A stretch of DNA of 64,000 bases from Sneathiella litorea (GTDB lineage: Bacteria > Pseudomonadota > Alphaproteobacteria > Sneathiellales > Sneathiellaceae), in the NCBI RefSeq assembly GCF_009882915.1, contig NZ_WTUW01000001.1:248357-312356 (forward strand), read 5' to 3'. Below the pieces are notes generated by a model. The model was not told the origin of the DNA and did not search any database. It worked only from the letters and a program-made list of their open reading frames with translations. Position 1 is the stretch's first letter. The number at the start of each line of letters is the position of its first letter. Both the position numbers and the translations under genes were made by a program. Shown in pieces: positions 17,807 through 27,365 of this stretch.

Positions 17807-18280
17807 TTAGCGTCGGTTTTCAAAGAAATTTTTTAAAAGTACTGCCGATTTTCTTTCCTGCAGGCCGCCATAAATTTCTGGTCGATGATGACAACTGGTC
17901 TGATCAAAGATGCGAGCGCCATACTCAACCCCGCCACCCTTGGCATCGTACGCGCCGAAATAGAGCCGCCTAATTCTTGCAAGTGAAATTGCTGCCGCAC
18001 ACATAGGGCATGGTTCAAGCGTAACATAAATATCGCAATCCACAAGCCTTTGGCTGCCGATCATGTTACCGGCCGCGCGGATTGCCAGCATTTCCGCATG
18101 TGCGGTCGGATCATTACGGCCCACCATCTGATTACCACAGTTCGCGACAACACGTCCAGAAGCCGTATCCACGATTATGGCACCAACCGGCACCTCCCCG
18201 CGACGTGCCGCTATTTCTGCGGTGCCAATCGCCATTTCCATATAATCAACAATTTCATTATCCATCCGTGCAGACTGCAC
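17807..18280 (-). CDS. tadA: tRNA-adenosine deaminase / nucleoside deaminase TadA
   Basis: A zinc deaminase that converts A34 to inosine in tRNA-Arg(ACG). The 157 residues contain GEVPVGAIIVD, the zinc/catalytic HAE in TAHAEMLAIR, and PCPMCAAA. The frame begins at GTG 18280; an in-frame ATG at 18265 (MDNEIV) would give 152 residues, and neither has a strong ribosome site. Alphaproteobacterial guanine- or cytosine-deaminase homologues look similar, but length and motif spacing favour TadA. Confidence 0.88.
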   Translation of the reverse strand: MQSARMDNEIVDYMEMAIGTAEIAARRGEVPVGAIIVDTASGRVVANCGNQMVGRNDPTAHAEMLAIRAAGNMIGSQRLVDCDIYVTLEPCPMCAAAISLARIRRLYFGAYDAKGGGVEYGARIFDQTSCHHRPEIYGGLQERKSAVLLKNFFENRR

Positions 18281-18382
18281 AATTCATCCACTTATCGTCA
18301 AGCTATAGAAATTTAGGGAAATTATTAGCTCATAAACAAAGAGGCGAGTTGAGTTGTTGTCAAGAGAGGACTAAAAGGAAGC

Positions 18383-19096
18383 ATGAGTTTACCTATTATT
18401 GGCATAACCCTCGATTCAGAGGATCCCGGCGGCTATTCGAACATGCCCTGGTACGCGCTTCGGCAGAACTATGCCGATGTTGTTGTTGGCAGTGGTGGCT
18501 TGCCGCTAGCCCTTCCCCACGAACCGGATCATGTCGCGAACTATGTTTCTAAACTTGACGGTCTTGTCGTTACAGGTGGTGCCTTCGATGTAGACCCCAG
18601 CCTGTTCGGCGCGACGACGCGGCATGATACTGTGGTCACCAAGGATCGCCGCACCCAGTTCGAGAAGAATATCACAGAGGCAATGCTTGCCGCCAACAAG
18701 CCGGTGCTCGGCATTTGCGGGGGCCAACAGCTCCTTCATGTAATACTGGGCGGCACGCTCATCCAACATATTCCGGATGAAGTAGAAAACGCCCTTGCCC
18801 ATGAACAGCCTAACCCCCGCACAGAAGCGGGCCACAATGTCAAGATCACGCCAGGCACTCTTTTGCATCGGATTGTCGGAACTGAAACTCTCGCCGTTAA
18901 CAGCGCGCATCACCAGGCCGCAAGAGATATCAGCGAGAATATTATTATCAATGCGCTTGCAGAAGACGGCGTTATTGAAGGGATCGAAGACAATCGATAT
19001 CGGTTCTGCCTTGGGGTGCAGTGGCATCCAGAGTATCTGATCTCGGATGGAGATCGAAAAATAATTGACGCCTTTGTCGGGGCGTCGGCGGCCTGA
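18383..19096 (+). CDS. gamma-glutamyl-gamma-aminobutyrate hydrolase family (peptidase C26)
   Basis: A class I glutamine-amidotransferase-like hydrolase, 237 residues, similar to PuuD, which releases GABA from gamma-Glu-GABA in putrescine breakdown. Visible are GGAFDVDPSLFG, the nucleophile elbow GICGGQQLL, NSAHHQAA and the catalytic His/Glu in GVQWHPEY. No other puu genes are nearby. The AAGGAAGC just before ATG is a strong ribosome site. It probably leads an operon with rluB and rsmD, since rluB starts three bases after its stop. Confidence 0.87.
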   Translation: MSLPIIGITLDSEDPGGYSNMPWYALRQNYADVVVGSGGLPLALPHEPDHVANYVSKLDGLVVTGGAFDVDPSLFGATTRHDTVVTKDRRTQFEKNITEAMLAANKPVLGICGGQQLLHVILGGTLIQHIPDEVENALAHEQPNPRTEAGHNVKITPGTLLHRIVGTETLAVNSAHHQAARDISENIIINALAEDGVIEGIEDNRYRFCLGVQWHPEYLISDGDRKIIDAFVGASAA

Positions 19097-19099
19097 TCG

Positions 19100-20002
19100 A
19101 TGACTACTGAAGACTTACAAAAAGAACGGATAGCAAAGCGCATGGCGCGGGCAGGCCTCTGCTCCCGCCGCGAGGCCGAACGCTGGATAGAGGCGGGTCG
19201 GGTTGCCGTCAATGGCACGATACTGGACAGCGCTGCTTTCACCGTTACATCGCAAGACAAAATCACGGTTGACGGAAATGACATCCCGGACCTTGAGCGA
19301 CCGCGCCTTTGGCGATACCACAAGCCGCCAGGGCTTGTGACAAGCCACAAGGATGAGAAAGGGCGCGATACCGTCTTCGATAAACTGCCCGAGGACCTGC
19401 CGCGCGTGATTTCCGTAGGCCGTCTCGATCTCAACTCGGAAGGGCTGCTATTACTGACCAATGATGGTGAGCTTGCCCGCAAGCTGGAGTTACCGGCAAC
19501 CGGCTGGAAAAGAAGATACCGGGTTCGCGTTCATGGTCACCCAAAAGATGCAGATATGCAAAAACTCGCCAAGGGCATCACTTTCGAAGGGGTGCGATAT
19601 GGCGCGATTGAGGGTACCGTTGACAGCACAAAAGGTGCGAATAGCTGGCTGACTATCTCTTTGCGGGAAGGAAAAAACCGTGAAGTTCGAAAAGTGATGG
19701 AGTATCTCGGCTACACGGTTTCGCGGCTGATCCGGATATCCTACGGTCCAATGGCTCTAGGCGACCTCCCCGCTGGTGCGGTTGAAGAAGTGAAATCTAA
19801 AATCCTGCGCGATCAGATGGGCATTGAAAAATTTGAAGAAACCGCTGAGCCTGTTGGAAAAGGGCATGGGTATGGGCAACGGCAACTACGCAGCAAACAA
19901 CAATCAATGTCGAAAAAAACTGCTGCACCAACCGGCCAAGCACCAAAATCAAGGAAAAGACCAACACTAAAAGCCCGCCCTGCGAATAAACGAGCCCGCT
20001 GA
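19100..20002 (+). CDS. rluB: 23S rRNA pseudouridine synthase RluB-like
   Basis: A RsuA/RluB/E/F-family pseudouridine synthase. The 300 residues start with an S4 RNA-binding domain (RMARAGLCSRREAERWI, residues 13-60), then the catalytic motif GRLDLNSEGLLLLTNDG around residue 115, and end in a basic Lys/Arg/Pro tail of about 45 residues. Length and tail suit RluB (23S U2605) better than RsuA. Its stop overlaps the rsmD start by one base (TGATG). Confidence 0.9.
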   Translation: MTTEDLQKERIAKRMARAGLCSRREAERWIEAGRVAVNGTILDSAAFTVTSQDKITVDGNDIPDLERPRLWRYHKPPGLVTSHKDEKGRDTVFDKLPEDLPRVISVGRLDLNSEGLLLLTNDGELARKLELPATGWKRRYRVRVHGHPKDADMQKLAKGITFEGVRYGAIEGTVDSTKGANSWLTISLREGKNREVRKVMEYLGYTVSRLIRISYGPMALGDLPAGAVEEVKSKILRDQMGIEKFEETAEPVGKGHGYGQRQLRSKQQSMSKKTAAPTGQAPKSRKRPTLKARPANKRAR

Positions 20003-20607
20003 TGCGGATCGTTGGCGGTGAATTTCGGGGCAAGAAATTGCTGTTACCGGCAGATAATCGCGTTCGCCCGACATCCGATCGCGCCCGTGAGGCCCTCTTT
20101 AACATTCTGGGGCATGATAACGGAATGCGCGGACAACATGGGCCCCTCCCACGCGGAGCAACCGTCTTGGATGCGTTTGCCGGTAGCGGCGCACTTGGCC
20201 TAGAAGCTCTTTCACGTGGAGCCGCGCATGTCACCTTTATCGATAATCATGCGGACAGTCTGAAGCTCATTGAGCAAAACGTAAAGAACATGGGCGTGCA
20301 AGCGCAGTGCGACATCCTCAGGCGTGACGCACTTAACCCCGGCAAACCCGGAAAACCATGCGACCTTGTCCTGATGGATCCGCCTTATGAGGCCGGCCTA
20401 GCTGGCCCTGCCCTATCGGCACTTGCAAAGAATGGCTGGTTGGCCCCCGCAGCCGTAATTGTCATTGAGCTGTCAACAAAGGAAAAACTTGCAATTCCGG
20501 AGGGCTTTGAAACTCTCAAGGATCGAAAATATGGAGCTGCCCGGCTTATTTTCCTGCGCGTAGATCAGGATCAATGTGGCGGTACTTCGCAAACTGATCC
20601 TCAATAA
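20002..20607 (+). CDS. rsmD: 16S rRNA (guanine-966-N2)-methyltransferase RsmD
   Basis: A SAM-dependent methyltransferase acting on the 30S head. The 201 residues start MRIVGGEFRGKKL, followed by RPTSDRAREALFNIL, SAM motif LDAFAGSGALGLEALSRG and the catalytic LMDPPYE. The usual fold ends near residue 185, and the last residues form a polar extension. Because of that extension the 3' end overlaps the convergent dioxygenase gene by 62 bases. Confidence 0.95.
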   Translation: MRIVGGEFRGKKLLLPADNRVRPTSDRAREALFNILGHDNGMRGQHGPLPRGATVLDAFAGSGALGLEALSRGAAHVTFIDNHADSLKLIEQNVKNMGVQAQCDILRRDALNPGKPGKPCDLVLMDPPYEAGLAGPALSALAKNGWLAPAAVIVIELSTKEKLAIPEGFETLKDRKYGAARLIFLRVDQDQCGGTSQTDPQ

Positions 20608-21364
20608 GCTTTAACCGTGAACCAAAGGGCGGGAGTTCTTTTAAATCAATTAACGGCTCGGCCAGCGGCTCAAAAGCAATATTCTGAAACTCAAGGGATA
20701 AGCTGATCCGCGGATTTTTCGCCGCCGCTGTAAAACGCCCGCCCCAATGGTACAGGTCCTGCGGCCATCCCATAACCGAGCCTGCTTTCGCCGGGAGAGC
20801 CATTGCATCCAGAAGGTTCAGGCTCTCGGTGTCGGGCGTATTACCGCCCCCCTCGTAGCGCGAAATCGGCATGACATACATACAGCCGTTATCCTCATCC
20901 ACGTCCGTAAGCGGTAACCAGAGAGAAAGGCTCATCAGGACAGCATTTTCATCCGTACCGAAAACAGTCTGCCCATCGCAATCACGATGCGGTGGCCAAC
21001 CACGCGCCCCTTCGCGGTCCAGATGCCAGGCCCATAGATTGGGAAGGACACCAAAATCATTCCCGACAAAATGCCGCAGTAGTCCGCCAAGCCGCGCAAA
21101 CAACCACCAGGGTTGATCATACAGATAGATAAAGACCGGCGGGATGCCTTCGTCTGCAAGGGTATATATGGCGTTTCTCACTGGTGCCAATTCATCCTCC
21201 CCGAACAAGGAAGGAAGAAATAAATAGCCATCATTCCAGAAGGACGCGGATATATCCGCAAGCTCGGATCTGGAAAAAGCCTTCTCCTTACTATGTGGTT
21301 CTTTGCCAATACTAAGACCGGGCGCCAGAGACAGCCATTCATTCAATGTCATCGCTTTACGCAT
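20546..21364 (-). CDS. phytanoyl-CoA dioxygenase (PhyH) family protein
   Basis: A probable Fe(II)/2-oxoglutarate dioxygenase of 272 residues from ATG 21364. Iron ligands appear as His-x-Asp in WPPHRDCDG and the distal His in DLYHWGGRF; the 2-oxoglutarate Arg is likely in PRISLSLEF. The substrate is unknown; family members act on phytanoyl-CoA, ectoine, halogenated or natural-product substrates. The start overlaps the end of the BaiN-like gene by eight bases, so the pair is co-translated. A later ATG at 21352 is possible. Its 3' end overlaps rsmD by 62 bases. Confidence 0.82.
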   Translation of the reverse strand: MRKAMTLNEWLSLAPGLSIGKEPHSKEKAFSRSELADISASFWNDGYLFLPSLFGEDELAPVRNAIYTLADEGIPPVFIYLYDQPWWLFARLGGLLRHFVGNDFGVLPNLWAWHLDREGARGWPPHRDCDGQTVFGTDENAVLMSLSLWLPLTDVDEDNGCMYVMPISRYEGGGNTPDTESLNLLDAMALPAKAGSVMGWPQDLYHWGGRFTAAAKNPRISLSLEFQNIAFEPLAEPLIDLKELPPFGSRLKLIEDQFAKYRHIDPDLRAGK

Positions 21365-22550
21365 ATTGGCCCGCGACAAAACCCGATGACCAGGCCCATT
21401 GAAAGTTATATCCACCCAGAAAACCTGTAACGTCCACCGCCTCACCAACGAAGAAAAGTTTCGGCACTGATTTCACTTCCATAGATTTTGAATACAGCGC
21501 GGCTGTGCTGACCCCGCCGACGGTTACCTCTGCCTTGGCATACCCCTCAGTTCCACTAGGAATAATCTTAACCAGTTTAATTGTTTTTACTAAATCTTGA
21601 ATTATGATGTTCGAAAGATTACCGACTTCAGGGAGGTTATCGAAGTTACGAAGTACGGCTACCGCTAGTCGGTTCGCCAGAAATTCCTTAAGAAGAGCGC
21701 TCACTTTAAGTTTTGGTTGGCTCTGCCGTTTTTCCTTGAGCAAGTTGGCAAGATCAATATCGGGAAGAAAATCGATCATAATCGATTCCCCTGATTGCCA
21801 GAAAGACGAAATCTGCAAAATTGCCGGTCCACTTAAACCGCGGTGAGTAAACAGCAGGTTCTCCCGAAACTGGATTTTCCCGATGCTGATTTTTACATCA
21901 GCGGACACGCCTGTTAAGTCAGCGAACCGCTCCCTATCCCCAGGCTCGAAAGTAAAGGGCACCAGCCCGGGACGCAACGGTGCAAGCGGAAGGTCAAACG
22001 TTCGCGCCACACGATAGGCAAAATCATTTGCGCCCAGCTTCGGAATAGAAAGACCGCCGGTGGCAATAACAAGGCTTTCTGAGTGAATTTGCTGGCGACC
22101 GGTATAGATTGAAAATCCATCATCCGTCTTATTTATCATATCGGCGCCGGAGCCTCGCCAGATTGTGACGCCCCCTTCGGCGCATTCGGTCTCTAGCAAT
22201 TTGACGATATGTTTTGCACTTTCATCACAAAATAGCTGGCCGAGCTTCTTTTCATGAAAGGCGATTCCATGCTTTTCAACAAGGGCGATAAAATCAGACT
22301 GCGTATACTGGCGCAGGGCGGATTTACAGAAATGCGGATTATCAGAGATAAACTTCTCCGGCGCGGCCAGCAAATTCGTGAAGTTACATCGCCCGCCACC
22401 TGAGATAAGGATTTTTTGCCCGCATTTCTGCGCCTTTTCCAGGAGCAGAACTTTCCGCCCGCGCTTACCGGCCTCTATTGCGCACATCATGCCCGCGGCC
22501 CCTGCGCCAACAACGACCACATCATATTTCAGTGCGTCCACAGACGTCAT
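21357..22550 (-). CDS. BaiN/HI0933 family NAD(P)/FAD-dependent oxidoreductase
   Basis: A 397-residue flavoprotein. The N-terminal Rossmann motif is VVVGAGAAGMMCAIEAGKRG, followed by the family signature KILISGGGRCNFTN; later come LVIATGGLSIPKLG and the C-terminal FAD motif GGYNFQWAWSSG. Family members are often called aminoacetone oxidase or BaiN, but the biochemical role in most bacteria is unsettled. It sits between mutL (38 bases upstream) and the dioxygenase, all leftward. Confidence 0.9.
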   Translation of the reverse strand: MTSVDALKYDVVVVGAGAAGMMCAIEAGKRGRKVLLLEKAQKCGQKILISGGGRCNFTNLLAAPEKFISDNPHFCKSALRQYTQSDFIALVEKHGIAFHEKKLGQLFCDESAKHIVKLLETECAEGGVTIWRGSGADMINKTDDGFSIYTGRQQIHSESLVIATGGLSIPKLGANDFAYRVARTFDLPLAPLRPGLVPFTFEPGDRERFADLTGVSADVKISIGKIQFRENLLFTHRGLSGPAILQISSFWQSGESIMIDFLPDIDLANLLKEKRQSQPKLKVSALLKEFLANRLAVAVLRNFDNLPEVGNLSNIIIQDLVKTIKLVKIIPSGTEGYAKAEVTVGGVSTAALYSKSMEVKSVPKLFFVGEAVDVTGFLGGYNFQWAWSSGFVAGQYA

Positions 22551-22587
22551 ATCGTCACCTTGTCTGGAGAATTCTCAGGAACGGGTT

Positions 22588-24423
22588 TTACCGGCGGCCA
22601 AATAATTTTTCAATGTCACCAAGTTGCAACTCGACATATGTCGGCCGGCCGTGATTGCATTGGCCACTATGCGGTGTGACCTCCATCTCTCGCAGCAGGG
22701 CATTCATTTCGTCAATCGAAAGCCGGCGCCCCGCGCGGACTGACCCGTGGCAAGCCATGGTTGCACAAACATCATCAAGCCGATCTTTGAGCGATAACGC
22801 CGTGTCGAGTTCACCCAGATCGTCGGCCAGATCCTGCACCAACCCCTTGATATTACATTCGCCCAGCATGGCCGGGGTCTCGCGCACAACTATAGCTCCA
22901 GTGCCAAACGGCTCCAGCATAAGGCCCATTTCAGCCAACTCATCCGCGCGTTCGGCAATTCTGTTCGCAGCCACCTCATCGAGTTCAACAACCTCTGGCA
23001 AGAGAAGCATCTGTCGGGCCACCCCTTTCGTCGATAGCTGCTTCTTCATACGCTCCATTACCAGCCGTTCATGGGCCGCGTGCTGATCGACAAGAATGAG
23101 ACCCGTCGACGTCTGAGACACAATATAAGTTTCGTGAAGCTGGCTACGTGCCGCACCCAAAGGATACTGCTCCAAAGCACGGGATTTTTCCTGTTGCGGA
23201 CCTGTTTCTTCGTCTGCCCGTGCAGCTGGTGGATTTTCCGCTGCAAGGGGGGCGTGATACTCCGCGTTAGCTTCCGCCAGGCCGGGAGAAGGATTGGCCG
23301 CCTGATCACTGCTCCAGCGTCCCCAATTTGCCGCTGGTCGACTCTGTGATTGAAAAGGGAGGGGGGAATTTTGTGCCCGGAAAGCCCCCAATGCCTGACC
23401 CGAAATTGTAGATGAGGCGCGATGCCCATGTTCCGCCAACGCATGGCGCAAAGATCCGACAATAAGTCCGCGAACACCGCCGCTATCACGAAAGCGAACT
23501 TCGGCCTTTGCAGGATGGACATTCACATCCACCTGATCCGCAGAGATCTCCAGAAACAGAGCAAGGAGTGGATGGCGATTTCGTGCCAGCAGGTCCATGT
23601 AAGCCCCGCGCACGGCCCCCGTGAAAAGCTTGTCCCGTACCGGTCGCCCATTAACAAACATGAATTGCATCGTTGCGTTGCCGCGATTAAAGGTCGGAAC
23701 CCCGGCATAACCCGCAAGCTTTACGCCGTCTCGCTCTGCCTCGATACGGATGGCATTTTCGGCGAACTCCCGTCCCATAATCGCGCCGAGGCGATCTAGC
23801 CAGGCATCAAAAAGATCCCCTCCTGACCCGGCAACCCGGAGGGCCGTTCGATTTTCATCGGCAATTGAAAAGGAGATCGACGGAAACGCCATGGCGAGGC
23901 GGCGGACGACATCAAGGGCCGCCCCAAATTCCGCGCGCTCAGTCTTTAGGAATTTTAACCGCGCTGGCGTTGCAAAGAAAATATCCCGAATCTCGACGCG
24001 CGTGCCCTTTTGACCGCTGCCAGGTTCCAGCGCTCCCTTTTTACCGCCTTCAACGCTTAGTTTCCAAGCCGTTTCTTCACCCTCCAGCCGGGTCGTAATT
24101 GTCATACGACTGACAGAAGCGATAGAGGGAATTGCCTCGCCGCGAAACCCGAGATTCTGGATAAAGACAAGATCATCATCCGGCAGTTTGGAAGTGGCAT
24201 GGCGTTCAAAACAGAGTTCCAACTCTTCCGCACTCATACCGCAACCATTATCCGTCACGGTAATCAGTGATCGCCCTCCGGCTCGCATGACAACGTCAAT
24301 CTTCGTTGCGCCAGCGTCTATCGCGTTTTCCACCAATTCCTTGACAGCAGATGCCGGTCGCTCCACGACTTCGCCGGCAGCAATCTGGTTAACAATATTC
24401 TCGGGCAGACGTCTTAAGGGCAT
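22588..24423 (-). CDS. mutL: DNA mismatch repair protein MutL
   Basis: The 611-residue mismatch-repair coordinator. The N-terminal GHKL ATPase shows IAAGEVVERPASAVKELVEN, DNGCGMS and RHATSK with GFRGEAIPSI. After a Pro/Ala-rich linker (about 335-430) the C-terminal domain has the endonuclease motif DQHAAHERLVME starting at residue 446, plus ACHGSVRAG and QCNHGRP near the end. The intact motif implies that this MutL nicks DNA itself, as in bacteria lacking MutH. It starts an apparent leftward cluster with the BaiN-like and PhyH genes. Confidence 0.97.
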   Translation of the reverse strand: MPLRRLPENIVNQIAAGEVVERPASAVKELVENAIDAGATKIDVVMRAGGRSLITVTDNGCGMSAEELELCFERHATSKLPDDDLVFIQNLGFRGEAIPSIASVSRMTITTRLEGEETAWKLSVEGGKKGALEPGSGQKGTRVEIRDIFFATPARLKFLKTERAEFGAALDVVRRLAMAFPSISFSIADENRTALRVAGSGGDLFDAWLDRLGAIMGREFAENAIRIEAERDGVKLAGYAGVPTFNRGNATMQFMFVNGRPVRDKLFTGAVRGAYMDLLARNRHPLLALFLEISADQVDVNVHPAKAEVRFRDSGGVRGLIVGSLRHALAEHGHRASSTISGQALGAFRAQNSPLPFQSQSRPAANWGRWSSDQAANPSPGLAEANAEYHAPLAAENPPAARADEETGPQQEKSRALEQYPLGAARSQLHETYIVSQTSTGLILVDQHAAHERLVMERMKKQLSTKGVARQMLLLPEVVELDEVAANRIAERADELAEMGLMLEPFGTGAIVVRETPAMLGECNIKGLVQDLADDLGELDTALSLKDRLDDVCATMACHGSVRAGRRLSIDEMNALLREMEVTPHSGQCNHGRPTYVELQLGDIEKLFGRR

Positions 24424-24491
24424 AGTCGATCCAGCAGAAACTTTAAGATAGACCTTAGCAAAAATGCCAAGGAGGGCCTAGAGCATGACGG

Positions 24492-25844
24492 CTAATTCTT
24501 TTGTGCGCCTTTGCCTGTCGCTTCCAGATTTTCAGGCTTACCCGCAACAACGACAATCAACTTGTCAGGATCAAGCAACTTTTGTGCAACCCGATTGATA
24601 TCCTCCTGACTTACTGCATTGATCAGATCTGGCCGGTTATTCAGATAATCAATGGGGAGGTCGCTAAACTGCATTGCTACCAGAATATCAGAGATACGGT
24701 CATTGGATGACAGGCTGAGCGGAAAGGACCCATTCAGGTATGTCTTGGCCGCAGCCAGTTCTTCCTCTGTCACGCCTTCTTCGCGAATACGGACGAGTTC
24801 GGCCTCTACCAGATCAAGGGCCTCCTTCACAGATGCATTGCTGGTTCCGAAACCTCCCATTTGGAGTCCCGCTGCTTTCATTGGGTATAGATAGCTGTAA
24901 ACGGAATAAACCAGCCCCCGCTTCTCGCGTATCTCCTCAGTCAGGCGGGACTGAAAACTGCCACCCCCCAAAATATAATTAAGCACATACGCCGTATAGT
25001 AATCGGGGTCTTCCCTTTTAACGCCCTGACCACCAAAGATGACAACGCTTTGTGGGATATCCTGGGGGATAATTTTAATCGCAGCCTCGACTAGCGGTTC
25101 CGTTTGTGGAATAGCCGCAATTTCAGCTTTATCGGGGAGTTTACCGAATGTCTCATCAAGAAGCGGCCCGAGTTTCCCCGCCGTTATATCGCCGACAACT
25201 CCAATCAGCATATTATCCTTACCTAGTCGCGTCCGGGCAAAATCAACGAGATCCTCACGGGTGATTGCAGATATGCTGTCAATCGTCCCTTCGGACGGTT
25301 GACTATAGGGATGGTCGCCAAAGGCAAGCTCGAACCAGGCGCGCCCTGCAAGACTATTTGGATCGGAAAGTTTTTGATTAAGTGATGCGAGGATCTGGCC
25401 GCGAATACGCTCCACCGGTTCTTGATCGAAGCGCGGATCACTGATAGCGAGCCCGAAAAGGCGGAATGCCTCTTCCGTATTTTCGCTCAAGGTTTTTAAG
25501 CTTCCCGAAAAGCTGTCCTTACTGGCATCGAAACCAAGCTGTATGGCTAGGTCGGAGAGACGTTCCTGAAAGGCATTACTGTCAAACTCCCCTGACCCTT
25601 CATCCATGGTGGAAGAGGCAAGATAGGCCAAACCTGCTTTATCCGCCGGATCAAGACTTGCCCCGCCTCGCCAGGCAACATTCAGGCTGACAATCGGAAT
25701 AGAGGCTTCTTCCACCAACCAGGCCTCGATACCTCCGGGACTGACAACTTTCTGAATTTCCACCGCACTTGCCGGCAGACTACCTAGAAAGATGAGGGTC
25801 GTGGAGACCAGAAATATTGCGATAGAGCGATAGGCGTACAGCAT
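24492..25844 (-). CDS. M16 family peptidase-like protein, inactive partner
   Basis: An exported M16-fold protein of 450 residues. A signal peptide (about residues 1-28) ends at PASA. Where active M16 enzymes have HxxEH, this one reads GLAYLASSTMDEG, so it cannot bind zinc there; the R/Y pair of the C-terminal half (EIREKRGLVYSVYS) is kept. Such proteins usually dimerise with an active neighbour, here the upstream gene. I prefer ATG 25844 with GAAGGAAAA before it; an upstream in-frame ATG at 25868 would overlap the neighbour. Confidence 0.9.
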   Translation of the reverse strand: MLYAYRSIAIFLVSTTLIFLGSLPASAVEIQKVVSPGGIEAWLVEEASIPIVSLNVAWRGGASLDPADKAGLAYLASSTMDEGSGEFDSNAFQERLSDLAIQLGFDASKDSFSGSLKTLSENTEEAFRLFGLAISDPRFDQEPVERIRGQILASLNQKLSDPNSLAGRAWFELAFGDHPYSQPSEGTIDSISAITREDLVDFARTRLGKDNMLIGVVGDITAGKLGPLLDETFGKLPDKAEIAAIPQTEPLVEAAIKIIPQDIPQSVVIFGGQGVKREDPDYYTAYVLNYILGGGSFQSRLTEEIREKRGLVYSVYSYLYPMKAAGLQMGGFGTSNASVKEALDLVEAELVRIREEGVTEEELAAAKTYLNGSFPLSLSSNDRISDILVAMQFSDLPIDYLNNRPDLINAVSQEDINRVAQKLLDPDKLIVVVAGKPENLEATGKGAQKN

Positions 25845-25854
25845 TATTTTTCCT

Positions 25855-27222
25855 TCAGCTTTTCGCATCTTCAGGCAGCAAACGGCCTACAACGGATTTC
25901 CGATCATCGAAAACCATTTCAGCGGCCTTTTGAACATCTTCGGCAGTAATCTTGGAAATGTTTTTGGGCCAGTTGACAATCTGTTCAATCGTCTCGCCGC
26001 TGGCAAGGGAGGAGCCAAGAATATTTGCCGCCCCTCGAATGCTGTCGCGGGCATATATCGCATCAGCGAGAAGCTTCTTCTTGGCACGGACTAACTCTTT
26101 TTCAGTTACCCCGTTTTCAACAATATCCTTAACGATTGCCTGGATCGCGCCCTCTACATCCTCAAGGCTATAATCAGGAGTCGGGCTACCATAAAGAACG
26201 AAGGTAGATTTGTCATAGGAACCGGAATGAAAATAAGCGCCGGCACTGGTCGCTATTTTTTTATCCACAACCAGATTGTTGTACAGGCGGCTGGTAACGC
26301 CGCCCCCCATGATCTGACTTAAGACTTCAAGCGCCCGAAGGTTCCGCTGATCTTCACTTCTCGCGGAAGGAGCAAGATAGCTTTTTCGCCAAGATGGCTG
26401 ACGGACCCTCTTGTCACTCATTTCGATAACCCGCTTGGCAAGTTGCGGTGGTTCCTGCACACGCTCGCGGTTGGGGATTTCTCGTGCGGGGATCGGGCCG
26501 TAATATTTTTTGGCTAACTCAAAAACCTCCTCTGCGGTTACATCGCCGGCGACAATCAGAATAGCATTATTCGGCGCATAATACGTGTTATACCAATCCA
26601 GCGCATCTTTCGTGGTCAGCTTCTCAATTTCATGTCGCCACCCAATAACCGGCGTTCCATAAGGATGCGCCAGAAATTGCGCTGCATCGAACTGTTCCCC
26701 AAAAAGCGCCGCCGGATTATTATCGGTGCGCTGCGAGCGCTCTTCCAATACCACTTTGAGTTCAGGTGCAACGATTTCATCCGTTAGAACCAAATTTGTC
26801 ATGCGGTCCGCCTCCATTTCCATAAAAAGAGGCAGTTTGTCTGCGCTGACATTCTGGAAGTAAGCAGTGTAGTCCTGCGATGTGAAAGCGTTCTCTTGTC
26901 CGCCATTTTCCGCGACGATAGCGGAAAATTCGCCAGGCTCCAGCGTTTTGGTCCCCTTGAACATCAAATGTTCCAAGAAATGTGCAATACCGGACTTGAG
27001 TGGCTTTTCATCCGCTGCCCCTGCCCTGTACCAAACCATATGAGTTACAATTGGTGCACGATGATCTTCCAACACAACAACTTCCAAGCCGTTCTCAAGG
27101 GTTGTCACCTTCGGATCAAACAGGGTTGGTATAGTCTCTTTGGCGAATAGATTCCCCGGACTGCCACCGAAAGCCAGGCTAAAAAACGTGACGAAGATAA
27201 ATAGCTGTCGCATCGGGCCCAT
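25855..27222 (-). CDS. M16 family zinc peptidase, exported
   Basis: A processing-peptidase-like metalloprotease of 455 residues with a signal peptide (residues 1-27). The inverted zinc motif HFLEH is at residues 81-85, with the downstream Glu region ENGGQENAFTSQDYTAYF. It is paired with the zinc-less homologue downstream, 10 bases between the stop and the chosen start. ATG 27222 has GGAGG six bases upstream. It is likely a periplasmic two-subunit peptidase; the natural substrate is unknown. Confidence 0.92.
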   Translation of the reverse strand: MGPMRQLFIFVTFFSLAFGGSPGNLFAKETIPTLFDPKVTTLENGLEVVVLEDHRAPIVTHMVWYRAGAADEKPLKSGIAHFLEHLMFKGTKTLEPGEFSAIVAENGGQENAFTSQDYTAYFQNVSADKLPLFMEMEADRMTNLVLTDEIVAPELKVVLEERSQRTDNNPAALFGEQFDAAQFLAHPYGTPVIGWRHEIEKLTTKDALDWYNTYYAPNNAILIVAGDVTAEEVFELAKKYYGPIPAREIPNRERVQEPPQLAKRVIEMSDKRVRQPSWRKSYLAPSARSEDQRNLRALEVLSQIMGGGVTSRLYNNLVVDKKIATSAGAYFHSGSYDKSTFVLYGSPTPDYSLEDVEGAIQAIVKDIVENGVTEKELVRAKKKLLADAIYARDSIRGAANILGSSLASGETIEQIVNWPKNISKITAEDVQKAAEMVFDDRKSVVGRLLPEDAKS

Positions 27223-27365
27223 AACTAGCCTCCGGTCGCATTAAAACTGTTATCCTAAAATAAAGGGTGAAGCGCCCTGAATTACAAGACTATACAGCCA
27301 TTATTTGTGAAGAAGTCACCGCAAATGAACGATGCCGTCCGGGCAAAACGGATAATCCGAAAAGG

